Origin: Palaemon carinicauda
Taxonomy: Eukaryota; Arthropoda; Malacostraca; Decapoda; Palaemonidae
NCBI RefSeq assembly: GCF_036898095.1
Contig: NC_090745.1
Coordinates: 80,026,654-80,090,653, forward strand
Direction: 5' to 3'
DNA length: 64,000 nucleotides
The position numbers were made by a program, and so were the translations under genes. Positions within the stretch are counted from its first letter, which is position 1. Each line of letters starts with the position of its first letter. A model generated the notes under the pieces. That model saw nothing but the letters and a program-made list of their open reading frames with translations. It was not told where the DNA came from and ran no database searches. Positions 48,106 to 62,261 of this stretch are shown in pieces.

Positions 48106-49128
48106 TTAGATAGGGCTCCCTGATCTAGAAAGACGAACTGTAGGCGGTTCATCTGGCAGGAGATAAGCAAATTTTAGACAATTAATGGAGACCCAGTCTT
48201 CTTTGCCACGAATGTTTAGTAGGAATGCTTTCGGACTGAGTCGGATCACAAGGAAAGGGCCCGTGTAAGTGGGCGTTAGCGGTGGCTTGCTAGTGACGTT
48301 GCACAGGAAGATCTGCATTGCAGAGTGCAAGTCTGTCGGTGTGTGATACTTTGTTGGGGGCTTGTAAGTCTGGTGGCATGGTGTAAATTTTCCCACGTCG
48401 TGACGTATGCGCTGGAGATCATCGGTGAAGGTTGTAGAAGGAAAAAATTCGGCAGGGACGACCAACAGGTCGCCATACACCATTTCAGCTGCCGGGACGT
48501 CGAGAGCGTCTTTATGACTGGTCCTTAGTCCCAGGAGGACCCAGGGTAGCTGAGAAAACCAGCTGGAATCCTTGCAGCGGGACATCAAAGCTACTTTGAG
48601 GGTGCGATGAAAACGTTCAACCATTCCATTGGCACCGGGGTTATAGGCCGTTGTCTGATATAGGGTGATGCCCAGGAGATTCGCTAATGATATCCATAAT
48701 TGAGAGGTGAAAGTGGTACTCCATTCAGAAGTAATATGCTCAGGGATACCAAATCTAGCAATCCATCCTTAGAGTAAGGCAGATGTACATGAGGCGGACG
48801 TTGCAGTTTCCATGGGAATGGCTTCAGGCCAACGAGTGGAGTGGTCGATGACAGTAAACAGGTAATGATGTCCTTGTGATGTGGGTAGGGGGCCTACAAC
48901 ATCGATGTGAATGTGTGTAAAACGATACTGATGTTGAGGAAAGGTGCCCACTCCTGAATCCCTGTGTCGATGTACTTTGGAAGTTAGGCATGAAGTACAG
49001 ACGCAGACCCAATCTTTAGCATCCTTAGAAATGCCGTGCCAAATGAAATTCATCTTCAGCAGCTGTGCGGTAGAACGGCACGGGGGATGTGAAAGGCCGT
49101 GAATGAAATCAAAGACCTGCCGGCGCAT
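48106..49128 (-). pseudogene. gypsy A integrase (broken)
   Basis: The N-terminal part (49128-48769) has the HHCC zinc-binding region (HGLSHPPC...CVCTSCLTSK) and the first catalytic Asp (HIDVVGPLP). An in-frame TAA follows at about 48766-48771. In the core the second catalytic Asp block, ITSDRG in element B, reads ITSEWS here (Asp to Glu). The catalytic-Glu region (GMVERFHRTLK) and C-terminal domain (YTGPFLVIR) run to 48106. Stop and substitution make it inactive. Confidence 0.85.
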
Positions 49129-49349
49129 GGGAGCAGGAATCCAAGGTCGCGGTCTACCAGTACTGACGTCAAAGAGGAGGGGGGTGTTGGAGTCTTCAAG
49201 GGGTAAGTCTTCCCATTGGAGGTACGTGCAGGATGTCTTACATGCTTAATACTCTGGATCCTGTCGTTGGGCTCCAGCCAGGGCGTTGTAATCCAATCCC
49301 AGTTGAACGGCAGCCAATGTCTTTCTTGATAGGGCATTGGCAACAGGAT

Positions 49350-50460
49350 TCATTTTCCCAGGGATGTATTGAAGGGTGCAATTGTATTCAGCCATGGCAG
49401 AGAGATGTTGGCGTTGACGGGCGGACCAGGTGTCAGACTGTCGAGGAAGGCGTGCACCAGAGGCAAGTAGTCTGTACGATTGACAAAGGGCGTACCTTCT
49501 AAGAAATGGCGAAAGTTACGAACAGCCAAGTGCACGGCCAGCAATTCGTGATTGAAGGAAGAATAACCCGATTCTGCCTTGGACAGTTTTCTGCAGAAGG
49601 TCAATGGGCGGGGTGAGCTGTTGACCACCTGCTCGAGTACTGCACCAATAGCGACGTCACTGGCATCGGTGGAGAGAAGGAGACGGACATGTGTGATAGG
49701 AAAAGTGAGAGCCGCAGCTGTTGAAATGGCCTTCTTTGTATTGCAGAAGGCCGCTTCTTGAAGGGGACCCCACTTCAGGTCCTTTGGCTTGCCCTTGAGG
49801 GAGTCGTAGAGGGGAGCAAGAGTGGTGGCAATGGCTGCCAGAAAATGGTGATAATAGTTGATCATGCCCAAGAATTCCTGCAGAGCTTTGACAATTGAGC
49901 GCGCAAGGAAGTCTTGAATGGCTGCTACCTTCTCAGGGAAGTGATGGACTCCTTCAGGAGTGATGCGGTGCCCTAAGAACGACACTTCGTTGGCGCTAAA
50001 GGTACACTTGTCGTATCGGACTACAAGTCCGTTTTGATGCAGGCGGTCGAGCACGATGCTGAGGTGACGGAGGTGCTCCTCTTTTGAGGAGGAGAACACA
50101 AGTATGTCGTCCACATAACATACACAGAAGGGGAGGTCCCCTAAGATGCCATCCATGAGGCTTTGAAATGTGGCCCCAACATTACGAAGGCCAAAACATG
50201 AGTAATTGAAGGTGTATGTACCAAACGGAGTGGTGATGGCGGTCTTGGGGATGTCTTCTGGGTTCATAGGCACCTGATAATAACCCTTCAGGAGGTCGAG
50301 CGTAGAGAAAACCCTCACTTTCTGCAGGTAGGAAGTCACGTCGGCGATGTTTGGGAGGGTAGTGATCCGGTTCAGTTTGCATGTTCAGGCACCTGTAATC
50401 CCCGCATGGACGAAGGGAGCCGTCTTTCTTCAGAACGATGTGTAAGGGTGACGACTATGT
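49350..50460 (-). pseudogene. gypsy A reverse transcriptase/RNase H
   Basis: A long open stretch (50339-49350) holds the fingers/palm (FSTLDLLKGYYQVPM), the catalytic YVDDILVF motif, FLGHRITPEGV, the connection region (FLGMINYYHHFL) and RNase H start (LLSTDASDVAIGAVLEQ) with HELLAVHLAVRNF. A frameshift just upstream (about 50340-50380) separates the first RT segment (RLNMQTEPDHYP). The 3' end merges into the spacer before integrase with another frame break near 49345. Confidence 0.88.
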
Positions 50461-50501
50461 GCTGGAGGCCTTTTGGCAAAGGTCCATTTCCTCCATTTCG
50501 G

Positions 50502-51116
50502 CTAACGTCTGTTTGGTGACTGCCAATCTTTCCGGTGCCAGACGTCTGAATTTTGCGAAGACTGGGGGTCCCGTCGTCTTGAATTGTGATAAATATAGTG
50601 CTTGGCAGAATCCGTGGCCGTTTGGCGAAGTTCTTGACGGAAAATTCCCGGGTACGATGTGAGGAGGTGGGTGTAGGCATCCGTGGGTGTGCTGATGTGG
50701 AGAGCGAGGTTGGAGGGGGTGGGTTGAAGAGGTGTCGACAAGTACGAGTCTGTGTTGACCAGAAGGTGGAAATGAGAGAGGAAATCCGCATCGAGGATCG
50801 GCAATGTGACGTCAGCAACAAGAAACTTCAAATTAGATTTACCATTTACAAACGATAATGTGAGGTTCTTGTAACCGTATGCGGGTATCGCAGATCCGTT
50901 GGCAGCTACCAAGCGGATGTCGGCAGACGTAGACAGACTACGTTGTGTCCTGAAGAGTTCCCTTGACAAAAGAGAATGACAAACACCCGTGTCTACCAAA
51001 AATCGCATGCCCGTTCCTGAATCATTTAAAAAGAAAAGATTAGAAACACGGGAGGCCACCGCCACGAGCGATGGGCTACTTACATGTTTTTTGGCCACTG
51101 ACAATCCTTGGCCCAT
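50502..51116 (-). pseudogene. gypsy A aspartic protease region
   Basis: The open frame contains the retropepsin active site (FLVDTGVCHSLL) and the downstream hydrophobic flap/strand region (FLVADVTLPILDADFLSHF). It overlaps shifted RT upstream sequence, consistent with frameshifts between PR and RT. It probably ends gag-pol. Confidence 0.8.
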
Positions 51117-51506
51117 TTCTGCGCTGGATGGGAGGTAGTAAGTGGCTGTAGAAGTCGTTGGTTGGGGCGCGAGCGAAAGGTTGGTGGTGGGTGGCTTTGT
51201 CGCCGCTTCGACACGTCACGAGGTAGGCATGTATGTCCTACGGCATTCACGTCAGCTTCGGTTGACTTTGAATAGGCGTCCTCTTTGTCAGGGGTGGAGG
51301 CCTTGACGGAGGTCTTGAGTGGCTGTCCATAACAGCGTCAGCTTTGGTCATCAAGTCTTTCATGGGTAAACTATCGACATCGGGTATAGCAGCGCATACA
51401 AGTTCGGGTAAACGGCGTATCTAAAGGGCACGAAGTAGGTTCACCTCACGAGGATAGCCGTCTGCGGCAGGTTGCAGGCGAGCGAAGCCCTTTGGTCCCC
51501 CAACGG

Positions 51507-51887
51507 TTATTGAGAGAGCTGAAAAAGCTTTGCTATACGGGCGGCTGACGACAGCGAGTACTGCTGCAGAAGGTATGTTTTGAGGGCGTCATACACTATT
51601 TGGGTGTCTCTTTGTTCACAAAGCCAGTCGAATATTTTCGGGAAGGTGTCCTCGGGTATCGCTGTGAGAACATAATCTGCTTTAGTGGTTGAGCGAGTCA
51701 CGCCCTTGATGTGAAACTGGACTTCTACGCGCTGAAACCAAGGAAACACCTCTCCACTGACGAACCATGAAAGTTTCAATGGGGCAGCCGCAGCGCCAAC
51801 TTCCGTAGAATCTGCCATAGTACCAACGATGGAGGGGCGAGGGGGTATGGAAGGCGGGAGGAGCGAGTTGACTTCCGGGGTCACCAA
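51507..51887 (-). pseudogene. gypsy A gag, N-terminal part
   Basis: The likely start is the MADS methionine (near 51818), although the frame is open from within the primer-binding site. It has a proline-rich leader, then a capsid-like FVSGEVFPWFQRVEVQFHIKGV...DYVLTAIPEDTF block shared with element B. It ends prematurely at 51507. The remaining gag and a degenerate zinc-knuckle region (51117-51506) are frameshifted. Confidence 0.8.
51870..51886 (-). promoter_or_regulatory. gypsy A primer-binding site
   Basis: TGGTGACCCCGGAAGTC directly after the LTR end. Its first ~11 bases equal the tRNA-Trp-type primer-binding site used by avian leukosis-type viruses, from memory; the tRNA identity is unproven. 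Confidence 0.6.
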
Positions 51888-52117
51888 TGTGACGGGCCGA
51901 GAGAAGGTTGTGACTCAAAGACAGGATGCAAGCAACTGAGTGAGTTTATTATAGAACACTCTTCTTTATATACAAAAGCTCGAGGCAACAGGAAATTTCC
52001 TGTTAAAAAACAACACCGTTACCAATGAGAAATACAGACATGTTTTTTTAGGTTCTATTTATTGCGAGGGGAGAGCGAATATACAAGCATATTATATAAA
52101 CAGAATGAACTATGTAC
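51888..52117 (-). repeat. gypsy A internal truncated LTR
   Basis: Matches the LTR from its CCCGTCACA end but stops at TATGTAC (52111-52117), where it is joined to a fragment of gag. The first ~25 bases of the LTR (TGTACCAAC...GATC) are missing. Confidence 0.88.
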
Positions 52118-52266
52118 CAAGGAAACGCCTCTCCGCTGACGAACGATGAAAGTTTCAATGGGGCAGCCGCACTACCAACTTCCGCAGAGTCCGCCATAGT
52201 CACAAAGATGGAGGGGCGAGGGGGCGTGGAAGGCGGGAGGAGCGAGTTGACTTCCGGGGTCACCAA
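52118..52266 (-). pseudogene. duplicated gag-start fragment of gypsy A
   Basis: Second copy of primer-binding site plus gag start (MADSAEVGSAAAPLKL..., SGEAFPW), fused at its 3' side to the truncated LTR. With the outer LTR it forms a tandem duplication of LTR-PBS-gag. Confidence 0.88.
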
Positions 52267-52521
52267 TTTGACGGACCGAGAGAAGGTTGTGACTCAAAGA
52301 CAGGATGCAAGCAACTGAGTGAGTTTATTATAGAACACTCTCCTTTATATACAAAAGCTCAAGGCAACAGGAAATTTCCTGTTCAAAATCAACACCGTTA
52401 CCGATGAGAAATACAGACATGTTTTTTCAGGTTCTATATAGTGCGAGGGGAGAGCGAAGATACAAGCATAATATATAAACAAAATGAACTATGTACGATC
52501 GTGTGACGCACAGTTGGAACA
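52267..52521 (-). repeat. gypsy A outer 5' LTR
   Basis: 255 bp, the same family as 47817-48070, with point differences (for example TTTGACGG instead of TGTGACGG at its inner end). Confidence 0.9.
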
Positions 52522-52566
52522 CCTTCGTTCATACATATAACAAGTATATTTATAGATATGAGAATG

Positions 52567-55032
<2,466 letters not shown>

Positions 55033-55383
55033 GTTGTGGTGGCCTATTGGAAGTGTCCCTGCCTAGAGATCAGCCGGACTAGGGTTTAATTCTCGATCAA
55101 GCTCGATAATTTCTTGTGGTGTCTGCAAGCTCACCATCCTTGTGAGTTAAGGATGGGACGTTTGGGGAAACTATAGCTCTACCTGCTGAATCATCAGCAG
55201 CCATTAGCTGGCCCTTTCTGGTCCTAGCCTGGGTGGAGAGAGTAAGAGCTTAGGCGCTGGTCATGTGTATATATGGTCAGTCTCTAGTGCCTTGTCCCGC
55301 TGGCTAGAACATTGTCCAGCTAGCTAGGGAAGAATCACTGTCTCTTCCCTCTGCCATTTATGAATTGCCTTTAAACCTCTAAA
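55033..55383 (+). mobile_element. tRNA-derived SINE (plus strand)
   Basis: The head has A-box-like TGGCCTATTGG (55040-55050) and B-box-like GGGTTTAATTCTCG (55082-55095). The body shares CCATCCTTGTGAGTTAAGG, ATCATCAGCAGCCA, CTGGCCCTTTCTGGTCCTAG and CTCTGCCATTTATGA with the copies at 40580 and 43678. Confidence 0.85.
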
Positions 55384-56104
55384 CCTACAGCATTTAAATC
55401 GACCGCTCATACAATTCCATCATTAATATTGATACTCTCTCTGGTTTCTTGGTATCTATTCATTGTAGATTTTTATTACTCACATTTACTTCAAACTCTC
55501 TTTCTTATCCTCCATCAGCACAATATAGCTTGCAAAATCATTCTAAAATACATTCATGAGTCAATAATCTATCTCCTAGCTTAAAAATCTGTATCTACTT
55601 CATGTCCACCAACTCTTCCTGTTATTTCTCCATGAAAGATGCTAAAGAGCCACAAATACAGACATTCTTGTTAAATGAGTCAAGTATTGAAAGTTGGATG
55701 TTAACGAGGAAAGAATTATTAGCAACTTTGGCAGCTGACATGAACTAATCTAGTCACACTACTATTTTCATATACTATCAAATATTCCACATCCTTCATA
55801 AAAAAAGTTAATAACTCAATAACTTAGATTCTGTACATAATAAATACTTACCACACTACATCTTAAGTTTATCATTTGCTTGTCTGGATTAATGCATGTT
55901 ACATACAGCTTTTCCTCCCTACTTTCTAACATTTCACAATCATTATAATTAATAAAAGTTCAGATAGATTTTCAGGGATGAAATATTAGATGAGACTTCC
56001 TTATTGAACATAATTTAGTATTATTATAATCTATAAGTTTTCAAATGAAGAAAATTATGGTGAATTATTTTACTTGGCTATCAGAATTTGCATTTAAGTT
56101 TTCT
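55384..56104. other. non-coding stretch, no gene seen
   Basis: AT-rich with no recognisable features. Confidence 0.5.
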
Positions 56105-56357
56105 TGTGTTAGAGTTCTCCTGCTTGAGGGTACACTCGGGCACAATATTCTATCATATTTCGCTTCCTCTTGTTTTGTTCAAGTTTTTATAGTTTATATA
56201 GGAATTATTTATCTTAATGTTACTGTCCTTAAAATATTTTATTTTTTCTTGTTTCCTTTCCTCACTGGGCTAGTTTCCTTGTTGGAGCCCCTGGGCTTAT
56301 AGCATCCTGCCTTTCCAACTAGGGTTGTAGCTTAGCAAGTAATAATAATAATAATAA
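56105..56357 (+). repeat. dispersed LINE-tail repeat with (TAA)n, copy F
   Basis: About 250 bp matching the 3' part of copy E (GTTAGAGTTCTCCTGC..., CTCACTGGGCTAGTTTCC, TAGCATCCTGCC), ending in a short TAA run (56339-56357). Confidence 0.88.
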
Positions 56358-56855
56358 CTCCCCAGAGTTCCATCTTAACTATCATTCCTCAATCAACAAT
56401 TCAGTCCTCGTTCTTACTTCCTATAATCAAAATCCTTTCATACTGAACGATGACTTACTTTATGATTCCCCAATCTAGCTCTCTCGTTTTTATCTTTATA
56501 CTCCACAATAATCATTCTTCTTACTCATTCCTCTGGAATCTTTCATGGAGAAATACCCTGAAGCTTCGTTGCTTATTTATTCATTCTAAAACTGGTATAC
56601 CAAAGAACATCACAAGCAATCACATAAACGCAAGATATGCTTTATTTCTTTTCATTCTTCAACCTTTAAAATAGCAGGTTTAAGTTTTCAATACGGACTT
56701 AATTAGGCACTCGTCTTCCTTGAAATGAAATATATTTGCATTCCAAACCATTGACACCTTCTGTGGTGGTAGCTGTGTTCATAGTTTCCACTTTCCACCA
56801 CAGTAGTAGTAGTCCCAAATAACTTGACTTACATGTATATACTGATGTGTGTATA
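56358..56855. other. non-coding stretch, no gene seen
   Basis: No recognisable gene or repeat. Confidence 0.5.
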
Positions 56856-56858
56856 TAT

Positions 56859-56891
<33 letters not shown>

Positions 56892-56996
56892 TGTGTAAAT
56901 ATATATATATATATATATATAAAGATATATATATATATATATATATAAAGATATATATATATATATATATATACATTTATATATATATATATATAT

Positions 56997-57027
<31 letters not shown>

Positions 57028-57052
57028 CGTATATATATATATATATATATAT
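56856..57052. repeat. (AT)n microsatellite with variants
   Basis: TA repeats with interspersed ACGTGTG, AAAG and CACAC variants over ~200 bp. Confidence 0.95.
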
Positions 57053-57336
57053 TGCATTGTTTTGCATTTGCATAGTCCTGAAACACAAAAGCATCATTAT
57101 GAAGTGAAGGAATCAGATACCAATACTCTTCTCATTATAGAAAGTCTTACACTATCCCAAATGCAATCAATCTTCCCTAACTTGTTACCGATTATTATGC
57201 TATTATAGTATTCCAGTCTCTTCACGCACGAACTAGAGCAAAAATACAGATATAAGGGTTTCAACTTATATTTCAAGGATGACATTAAGTGCAGTAGTCA
57301 GTGGTTAATAACTGGTATAAGTTATGTGCAATTATT

Positions 57337-57338
<2 letters not shown>
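57053..57338. other. short non-coding stretch
   Basis: No recognisable features between two microsatellites. Confidence 0.5.

Positions 57339-57387
<49 letters not shown>
57339..57387. repeat. (CT)n microsatellite
   Basis: CT repeat with one interruption. A complementary (GA)n run lies 100 bp to the right (57486-57522), so the pair forms a potential hairpin. Confidence 0.95.
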
Positions 57388-57481
57388 ATGCAGGTAAGGG
57401 CAATTGCTAATTTGCATGAGTGTCATGCCAACAGTAAATTCATTTGCATTGCTGAACATCGGCCGAATTAAATGTTCCAAT

Positions 57482-57485
<4 letters not shown>

Positions 57486-57522
<37 letters not shown>
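57486..57522. repeat. (GA)n microsatellite
   Basis: GA repeat, inverted relative to 57339-57387. Confidence 0.95.
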
Positions 57523-57525
<3 letters not shown>

Positions 57526-57737
57526 TACGGTTGTGAGTAAAGAAACTCAATATCATTACGCAAAAAGACAGTTGTAAAACATAAAATCCAGTGAAAAGTA
57601 TATAAAAAGGAAAAATGGAAATTATATCGCAACACCGTGAGAAAGAAACAAAGTGAGGTAGTTTTGATTCGAATGCAAACACTGTTGTATACCTTACAAT
57701 GACGAACACAAATTCCGGCAAACACATGCGGAAGTTA

Positions 57738-57773
57738 ATATATATATATATATATATATAGATATATATACAT

Positions 57774-57812
<39 letters not shown>

Positions 57813-57893
57813 GATAGATAGATATAGATATATATATAGATAGATATAGATATATATACATACATACACACATATATATATATATATATATAT
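57738..57893. repeat. (AT)n/(GATA)n/(CA)n compound microsatellite
   Basis: TA runs interspersed with GATA and CACA blocks. Confidence 0.95.
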
Positions 57894-58645
57894 GGCTAAG
57901 GGCAACTGTCTATCATAATAATTTCAATGAACGTTCTGTTAATATAAATAAAGAAATAAATGTACCTTTTCGACCACCATCGAAATTTCCCTAAACACCA
58001 TTCCTTCAAGAGTGCCAGAGGAGTTATGAAAAAAATAATAATTCTGTAGGCACTGAGACTAAGAGATTGACAAATAGACAAAAGACTATTTTCATTCGTG
58101 AGCAATTATCCACGATTGTCTATGTTTGTACAGAAGTCTGAATATAATTCCTTCAACCAAGTAAGAAGGTTGAAATAACATGAGATTTGTGATAAACATA
58201 ATGAGGGACAGAAAGACAAATAAATGAAACACCACAGACGACACTCCTTTATGTACAATTTATAAACATCCCGTTTTTACCATAATGCAATGATAGGATA
58301 ATTATGATAAAAACAATGCCAAACAGATTCCCTACATGCACGCCAACATATGGTGGTCTCCCTTTTACTAAGTTAACTGAAAAATTTTCAACATTATGAA
58401 ATATCTGCAATGATAATTTAAGTTGGAGTTATACACATATGGATAGGCAGATGAATTGTCATCGTAGCTCACATTCAGGCATGAAGGTGTACCTTTGAAT
58501 TAGGTATGATGGAAATCCCTTTACCTGTATATAAGTAGTTGCCAGGAAAAAGTAGTTGTGACAGAGACATTGAGATAAAATCTGTCTTTGCACATATCTA
58601 ATCTGTTCATAGTGGTATACATTTCTAGCAAGTTTTACTCATATC
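57894..58645. other. non-coding stretch, no gene seen
   Basis: No gene or repeat family recognised between the microsatellite and gypsy B. Confidence 0.5.
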
Positions 58646-58943
58646 TGTGACGGGCCGAGAGAGGCTGTAACTAAGACGGCAGGATTAAAGCAACTGAGTA
58701 ACTTTACTACAAAACATCCGTTTATATATACATAAACTCCAGGCAAAAAGGACATAAAAACATAACAGGCAATTTCCTGTTCAACCGACAACTGGTGCTG
58801 TTGACAGTTAATGGTGAGAAAAACAGACATGTTTATTCAGGTCCCTATCAGTTCGAGGAGAGAAAAGATACAAAGCCTAATATATACAAAAAAAGAAAGA
58901 AATGTTGTTACTATGTACGATTGTGTGACACACGGTCGGTACA
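58646..58943 (-). repeat. gypsy B 3' LTR
   Basis: 298 bp. It is followed (plus direction) by TGG plus a long C run, the complement of the polypurine tract (58944-58962). Confidence 0.92.
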
Positions 58944-58981
58944 TGGCTCCCCCCCCCCCCTTAAATGACATACTGTACATG

Positions 58982-59990
58982 TTAAAAAGGGCGCCCTGAT
59001 CTAGAGAGGCGAACTGTAGGTGGGTCATCTGGCAGCAGATAAGCAGGTTTTAGACGATCAATGGAGACCCAGTCTTCTTTGCCACGAATGTTTAGTATGA
59101 ATGCTTTCGTACTGTGTCGGATCACAAGGAAAGGGCCCGTGTAAGAAGGCGTTAGCGGTGGCTTGCTAGTATCGTTACGTAGGAAGACGTGCATTGCAGA
59201 GTGCAATTCTGTAGGTATGTGATGCTTCGCTGGGGGCTTGTAAGCCCAGTAGCATGGAGTAAATTTTCCCACGACGTGACGTATGCGCTGGAGATCGTTG
59301 GAGGAGGTTGCAGAAGGAAAAAATTCAGCAGGGACAACCAACGGGTCGCCATACACCATTTCAGCTACCGAGACGTCGATGGCGTCCTCAGGAGTGGTCC
59401 TTAGTCCCAGGAGGACACAGGGAAGCTGAGCAAACCAGTTGGAATCCTTGCAGCGGGACATCAAAGCTGCTTTGAGGGTGCGATGAAAAAGTTCAACCAT
59501 TCCATTGGTAGCGGGGTTGTAGGCAGTTGTCTGATGTAGGGTGATGCCTAGGAGATTCGCTAATGATGTCCACAATCAAGAGGTGAAAGTGGTACCCCTG
59601 TCAGAAGTAATATACTCAGGGATAACAAACCTGGCAATCCATCCTGAGAGTAAGCCAGATGTACATGAGGCGGATGTTGCAGTTTCCATGGGAATGGCTT
59701 CTGGCCAACGAGTGGAGCAGTCAATGACAGTAAACAGGTAACGATGTCCTTGTGATGTGGGTAGGGACCTACAACATCAACGTGAATGTGGGTGAAACGA
59801 TACTGAGGTTGAGGAAAGGTGCCCACTCCTGAATCCGTGTGTCGATGTACTTTGGAAGTTTGGCAGGAAGTACAGGCGCAGACCCAATCCTTAGCATCCT
59901 TAAAATTCCGTGCCAAATGAACTTTGTCTTCAGCAGCTGTGCAGTAGAATGGCACGAGGGATGTGAAAGGCCGTGAATGAAATCAAACAC
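58982..59990 (-). pseudogene. gypsy B integrase (broken)
   Basis: The HHCC region (HGLSHPSC...CTSCQTSK, 59990-59830) and HVDVVGP (first Asp) are visible. A frameshift follows after VVGP. The second Asp block ITSDRGTTF is intact, but an in-frame TGA follows it within a few codons (about 59574-59576). The Glu region (GMVELFHRTLK) and C-terminal domain (YTGPFLVIR) are in the open stretch 59575-58982. Confidence 0.85.
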
Positions 59991-61380
59991 CTATCGGAGC
60001 ATGGGAGCAGGAATCCAAGGTCGCGGTCTACCAATACTGACATCACAGATGAGGGGGGTGCTGGAGTCGTCGAGGGGGATGTCATCCCAACATAGGGATG
60101 TGCAGGATGTCCTACATGCTTGATACTCTGGATCCTGTCATTAGGCTTCAGCCAAGGCATTGTAATCCAATCCCAGTTGAACGGCAGCCAACGTGTTTCT
60201 TGACGGGTCATCGGCAACAGGATTCCTTTTCCCAGGGACGTGTTGAAGGGTGCAATTGTATTCAGCCACAGCGGAGAGATGTTGGCGTTGACGGGCGGAC
60301 AGACGTTAGACTGTTGAGTGAAGGCGTGCACCAGAGGCATGTGGTCTGTGCAAATGACAAAGGGCGTACCTTCTAAGAAATGGCGAAAATGACGGACAGT
60401 CAAGTGCATCGCCAGCAATTCGCAATCGAAGGTAGAATAACCCGATTCTGCCTTGGACAGTTTTCTGCTGAAGAAGGCCAATGGACAGGGCGATCCATTG
60501 ACCACCTGTTCGAGTACTGCACCAACAGCGACGTCGCTGGCATTGGTGGAGAGGAGAGGGGCATGTGGGATGGGAAAAGTGAGAGCAGCAGCGGTTGATA
60601 GGGCCTTATTTGCATTGCAGAAGGCCGCTTCTTGAAGGGGATCCCACTTCAAGTCTTTTGGCTTGCCCTTGAGAGAGGCGTAGAGGGGACCAAGTGTGGC
60701 GTCAATGGGTGGCAGAAAACTGTGATAATAGTTGATCTTGCCCAAGAATTCCTGCAGAGCTTTGACGGTCGAGGGCTTGGGGGAAGCTTCTCAAGGAGGG
60801 GATGGACTCCTTCAAGAGTCATGTGGTGCCCTAAGAATGACACTTCATTGGCACCAAAGGTACACTTGTTGTACCGGACTACAAGGCCGTTTTGTTGCAG
60901 GCGGTCGAGCACGATGCGCAGGTAATGGAGGTGTTCCTATTTTGAGGAAAAGAACACAAGTATGTCGTCCACATAACATACACAGAAGGGGAGGTCCCCT
61001 AAGATGCCATCCATGAGACGTTGAAAAGTGGCCCCAGCAATACGAAGGCCAAAACAGGAGTAATTGAAGGTGTATGTACCAAACGGAGTGGTGATGGCAG
61101 TCTTGGGGATGTCTTCTGAGTTCTTAGGCACCTGATAATAGCCTTTCAGGAGGTCGAGCGTGGAGAAAACCTTCAGGTAGGAGGTCACGTCAGCGATGTT
61201 TGGGACCGGGTAGTGATCCGGTTCTGTTTGCATGTTCAGGCGCCTGTATTCCCCACATGGACGGAGGGAACTGTCTTTCTTCAGAACGATGTGTAAGGGT
61301 GACGACCATGGGCTGGAGGCCATTTGGCAAAGGCCCATTTCCTCCATTTCGGCGAATGTCTGTTTGGCAGCTGCCACCAA
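59991..61380 (-). pseudogene. gypsy B reverse transcriptase/RNase H
   Basis: The open stretch 61380-60937 contains RPCGEYRRLN, FSTLDLLKGYYQVP and the catalytic YVDDILVF. Frame breaks near 60937 and 60745-60780 separate it from the FLGHHMT and connection region. RNase H (LLSTNASDVAVGAVLEQ) shows Asn in place of the first catalytic Asp seen in element A (STDASD). Confidence 0.87.
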
Positions 61381-62050
61381 TCGTTCTGGTGCCAGACGTC
61401 TGAATTTTGCGAAGACTGATAAATACCATGCTTGGCAGGAGCCGTTGGCGTTTGGCGCAGTTCTGGACGGAAAACTTGCAGGTACGCCGTGAGGAGGTGG
61501 GCGTATGCATCCGTGGGTGCGCAGATGTGGAGAGCGAGATTGGAAGGGGCGGGTTGAAGAGATGTCGACATGTACGAGTTTGCGTTAACCAATCGTCGGT
61601 GGGTGACATCGACTAAAGGTGGAAATGAGAGAGGAAATGCGCACCGAGGATTGGCAATGTGATGTCAGCAACGAGAAACTTCCTATTAAATTTACCGTTT
61701 CCAAACGATAATGTGAGGTTCTCGTAACCGTAGGTGGGTATCACAGATCAATTGGTAGCTACCAGGCGGACGTCAGCCGACGTAGACAACCTATGTCGTG
61801 TCCTGAAGAGTTCCCTTGGCAAAAGAGAACGACAAGTACCCATGTCTACCAAAATTCGCACGCCCGTTCCTGCATCATGTAAAAAGAAAAGATTAGAAAC
61901 ACGGGAGGCCACCACCACGAGCGATGGCCTACTTACACGTTTTTTGGCCACTGACAATCCTTGGCTCATTTCTTCGTGGCTGCTCCGAATCTGTAGTGGT
62001 AGTAGCAAAACTGCGGCCGATGGGCGGCAGTAAGTGGTCGTAGAAGTCAT
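61281..62050 (-). pseudogene. gypsy B aspartic protease region
   Basis: The retropepsin motif reads ILVDMGTCRSLL. The catalytic Asp is present, but the DTG triad is DMG, which would impair catalysis. Downstream protease sequence continues in another frame (61592-61281). Confidence 0.8.
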
Positions 62051-62261
62051 TGGTTGGGGCGCGAGCGAGTGGTTGGTGATGGGTGGCTTTGTCGCTGTTG
62101 TGGCACGTCACGGGGTAGGCGTGTATGTCCTACGGTATTCATATCAGCTTCGGTTGACGTTGAATAGGCATCCTCGTCGTCAAGGGTGGAGGCGTTGATG
62201 GGGGTCTTGAATGTCGTGAAGTGGCTGTCCATAGGGGCGTCGACTTTTGTCATCAAGTCCT

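Larger units (their letters stand above)
47817..52521 (-). mobile_element. Ty3/gypsy LTR retrotransposon A (defective, minus strand)
   Basis: Order on the minus strand: LTR (52521-52267), gag-start fragment, truncated second LTR (52117-51888), gag, protease, RT/RNase H, integrase, polypurine tract, LTR (48070-47817). LTRs begin TGTACCAAC and end CCCGTCACA. No clear target duplication is present (ACTT on the left, CCTT on the right). No envelope gene is seen. The coding region carries several frameshifts and stops. Confidence 0.92.
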
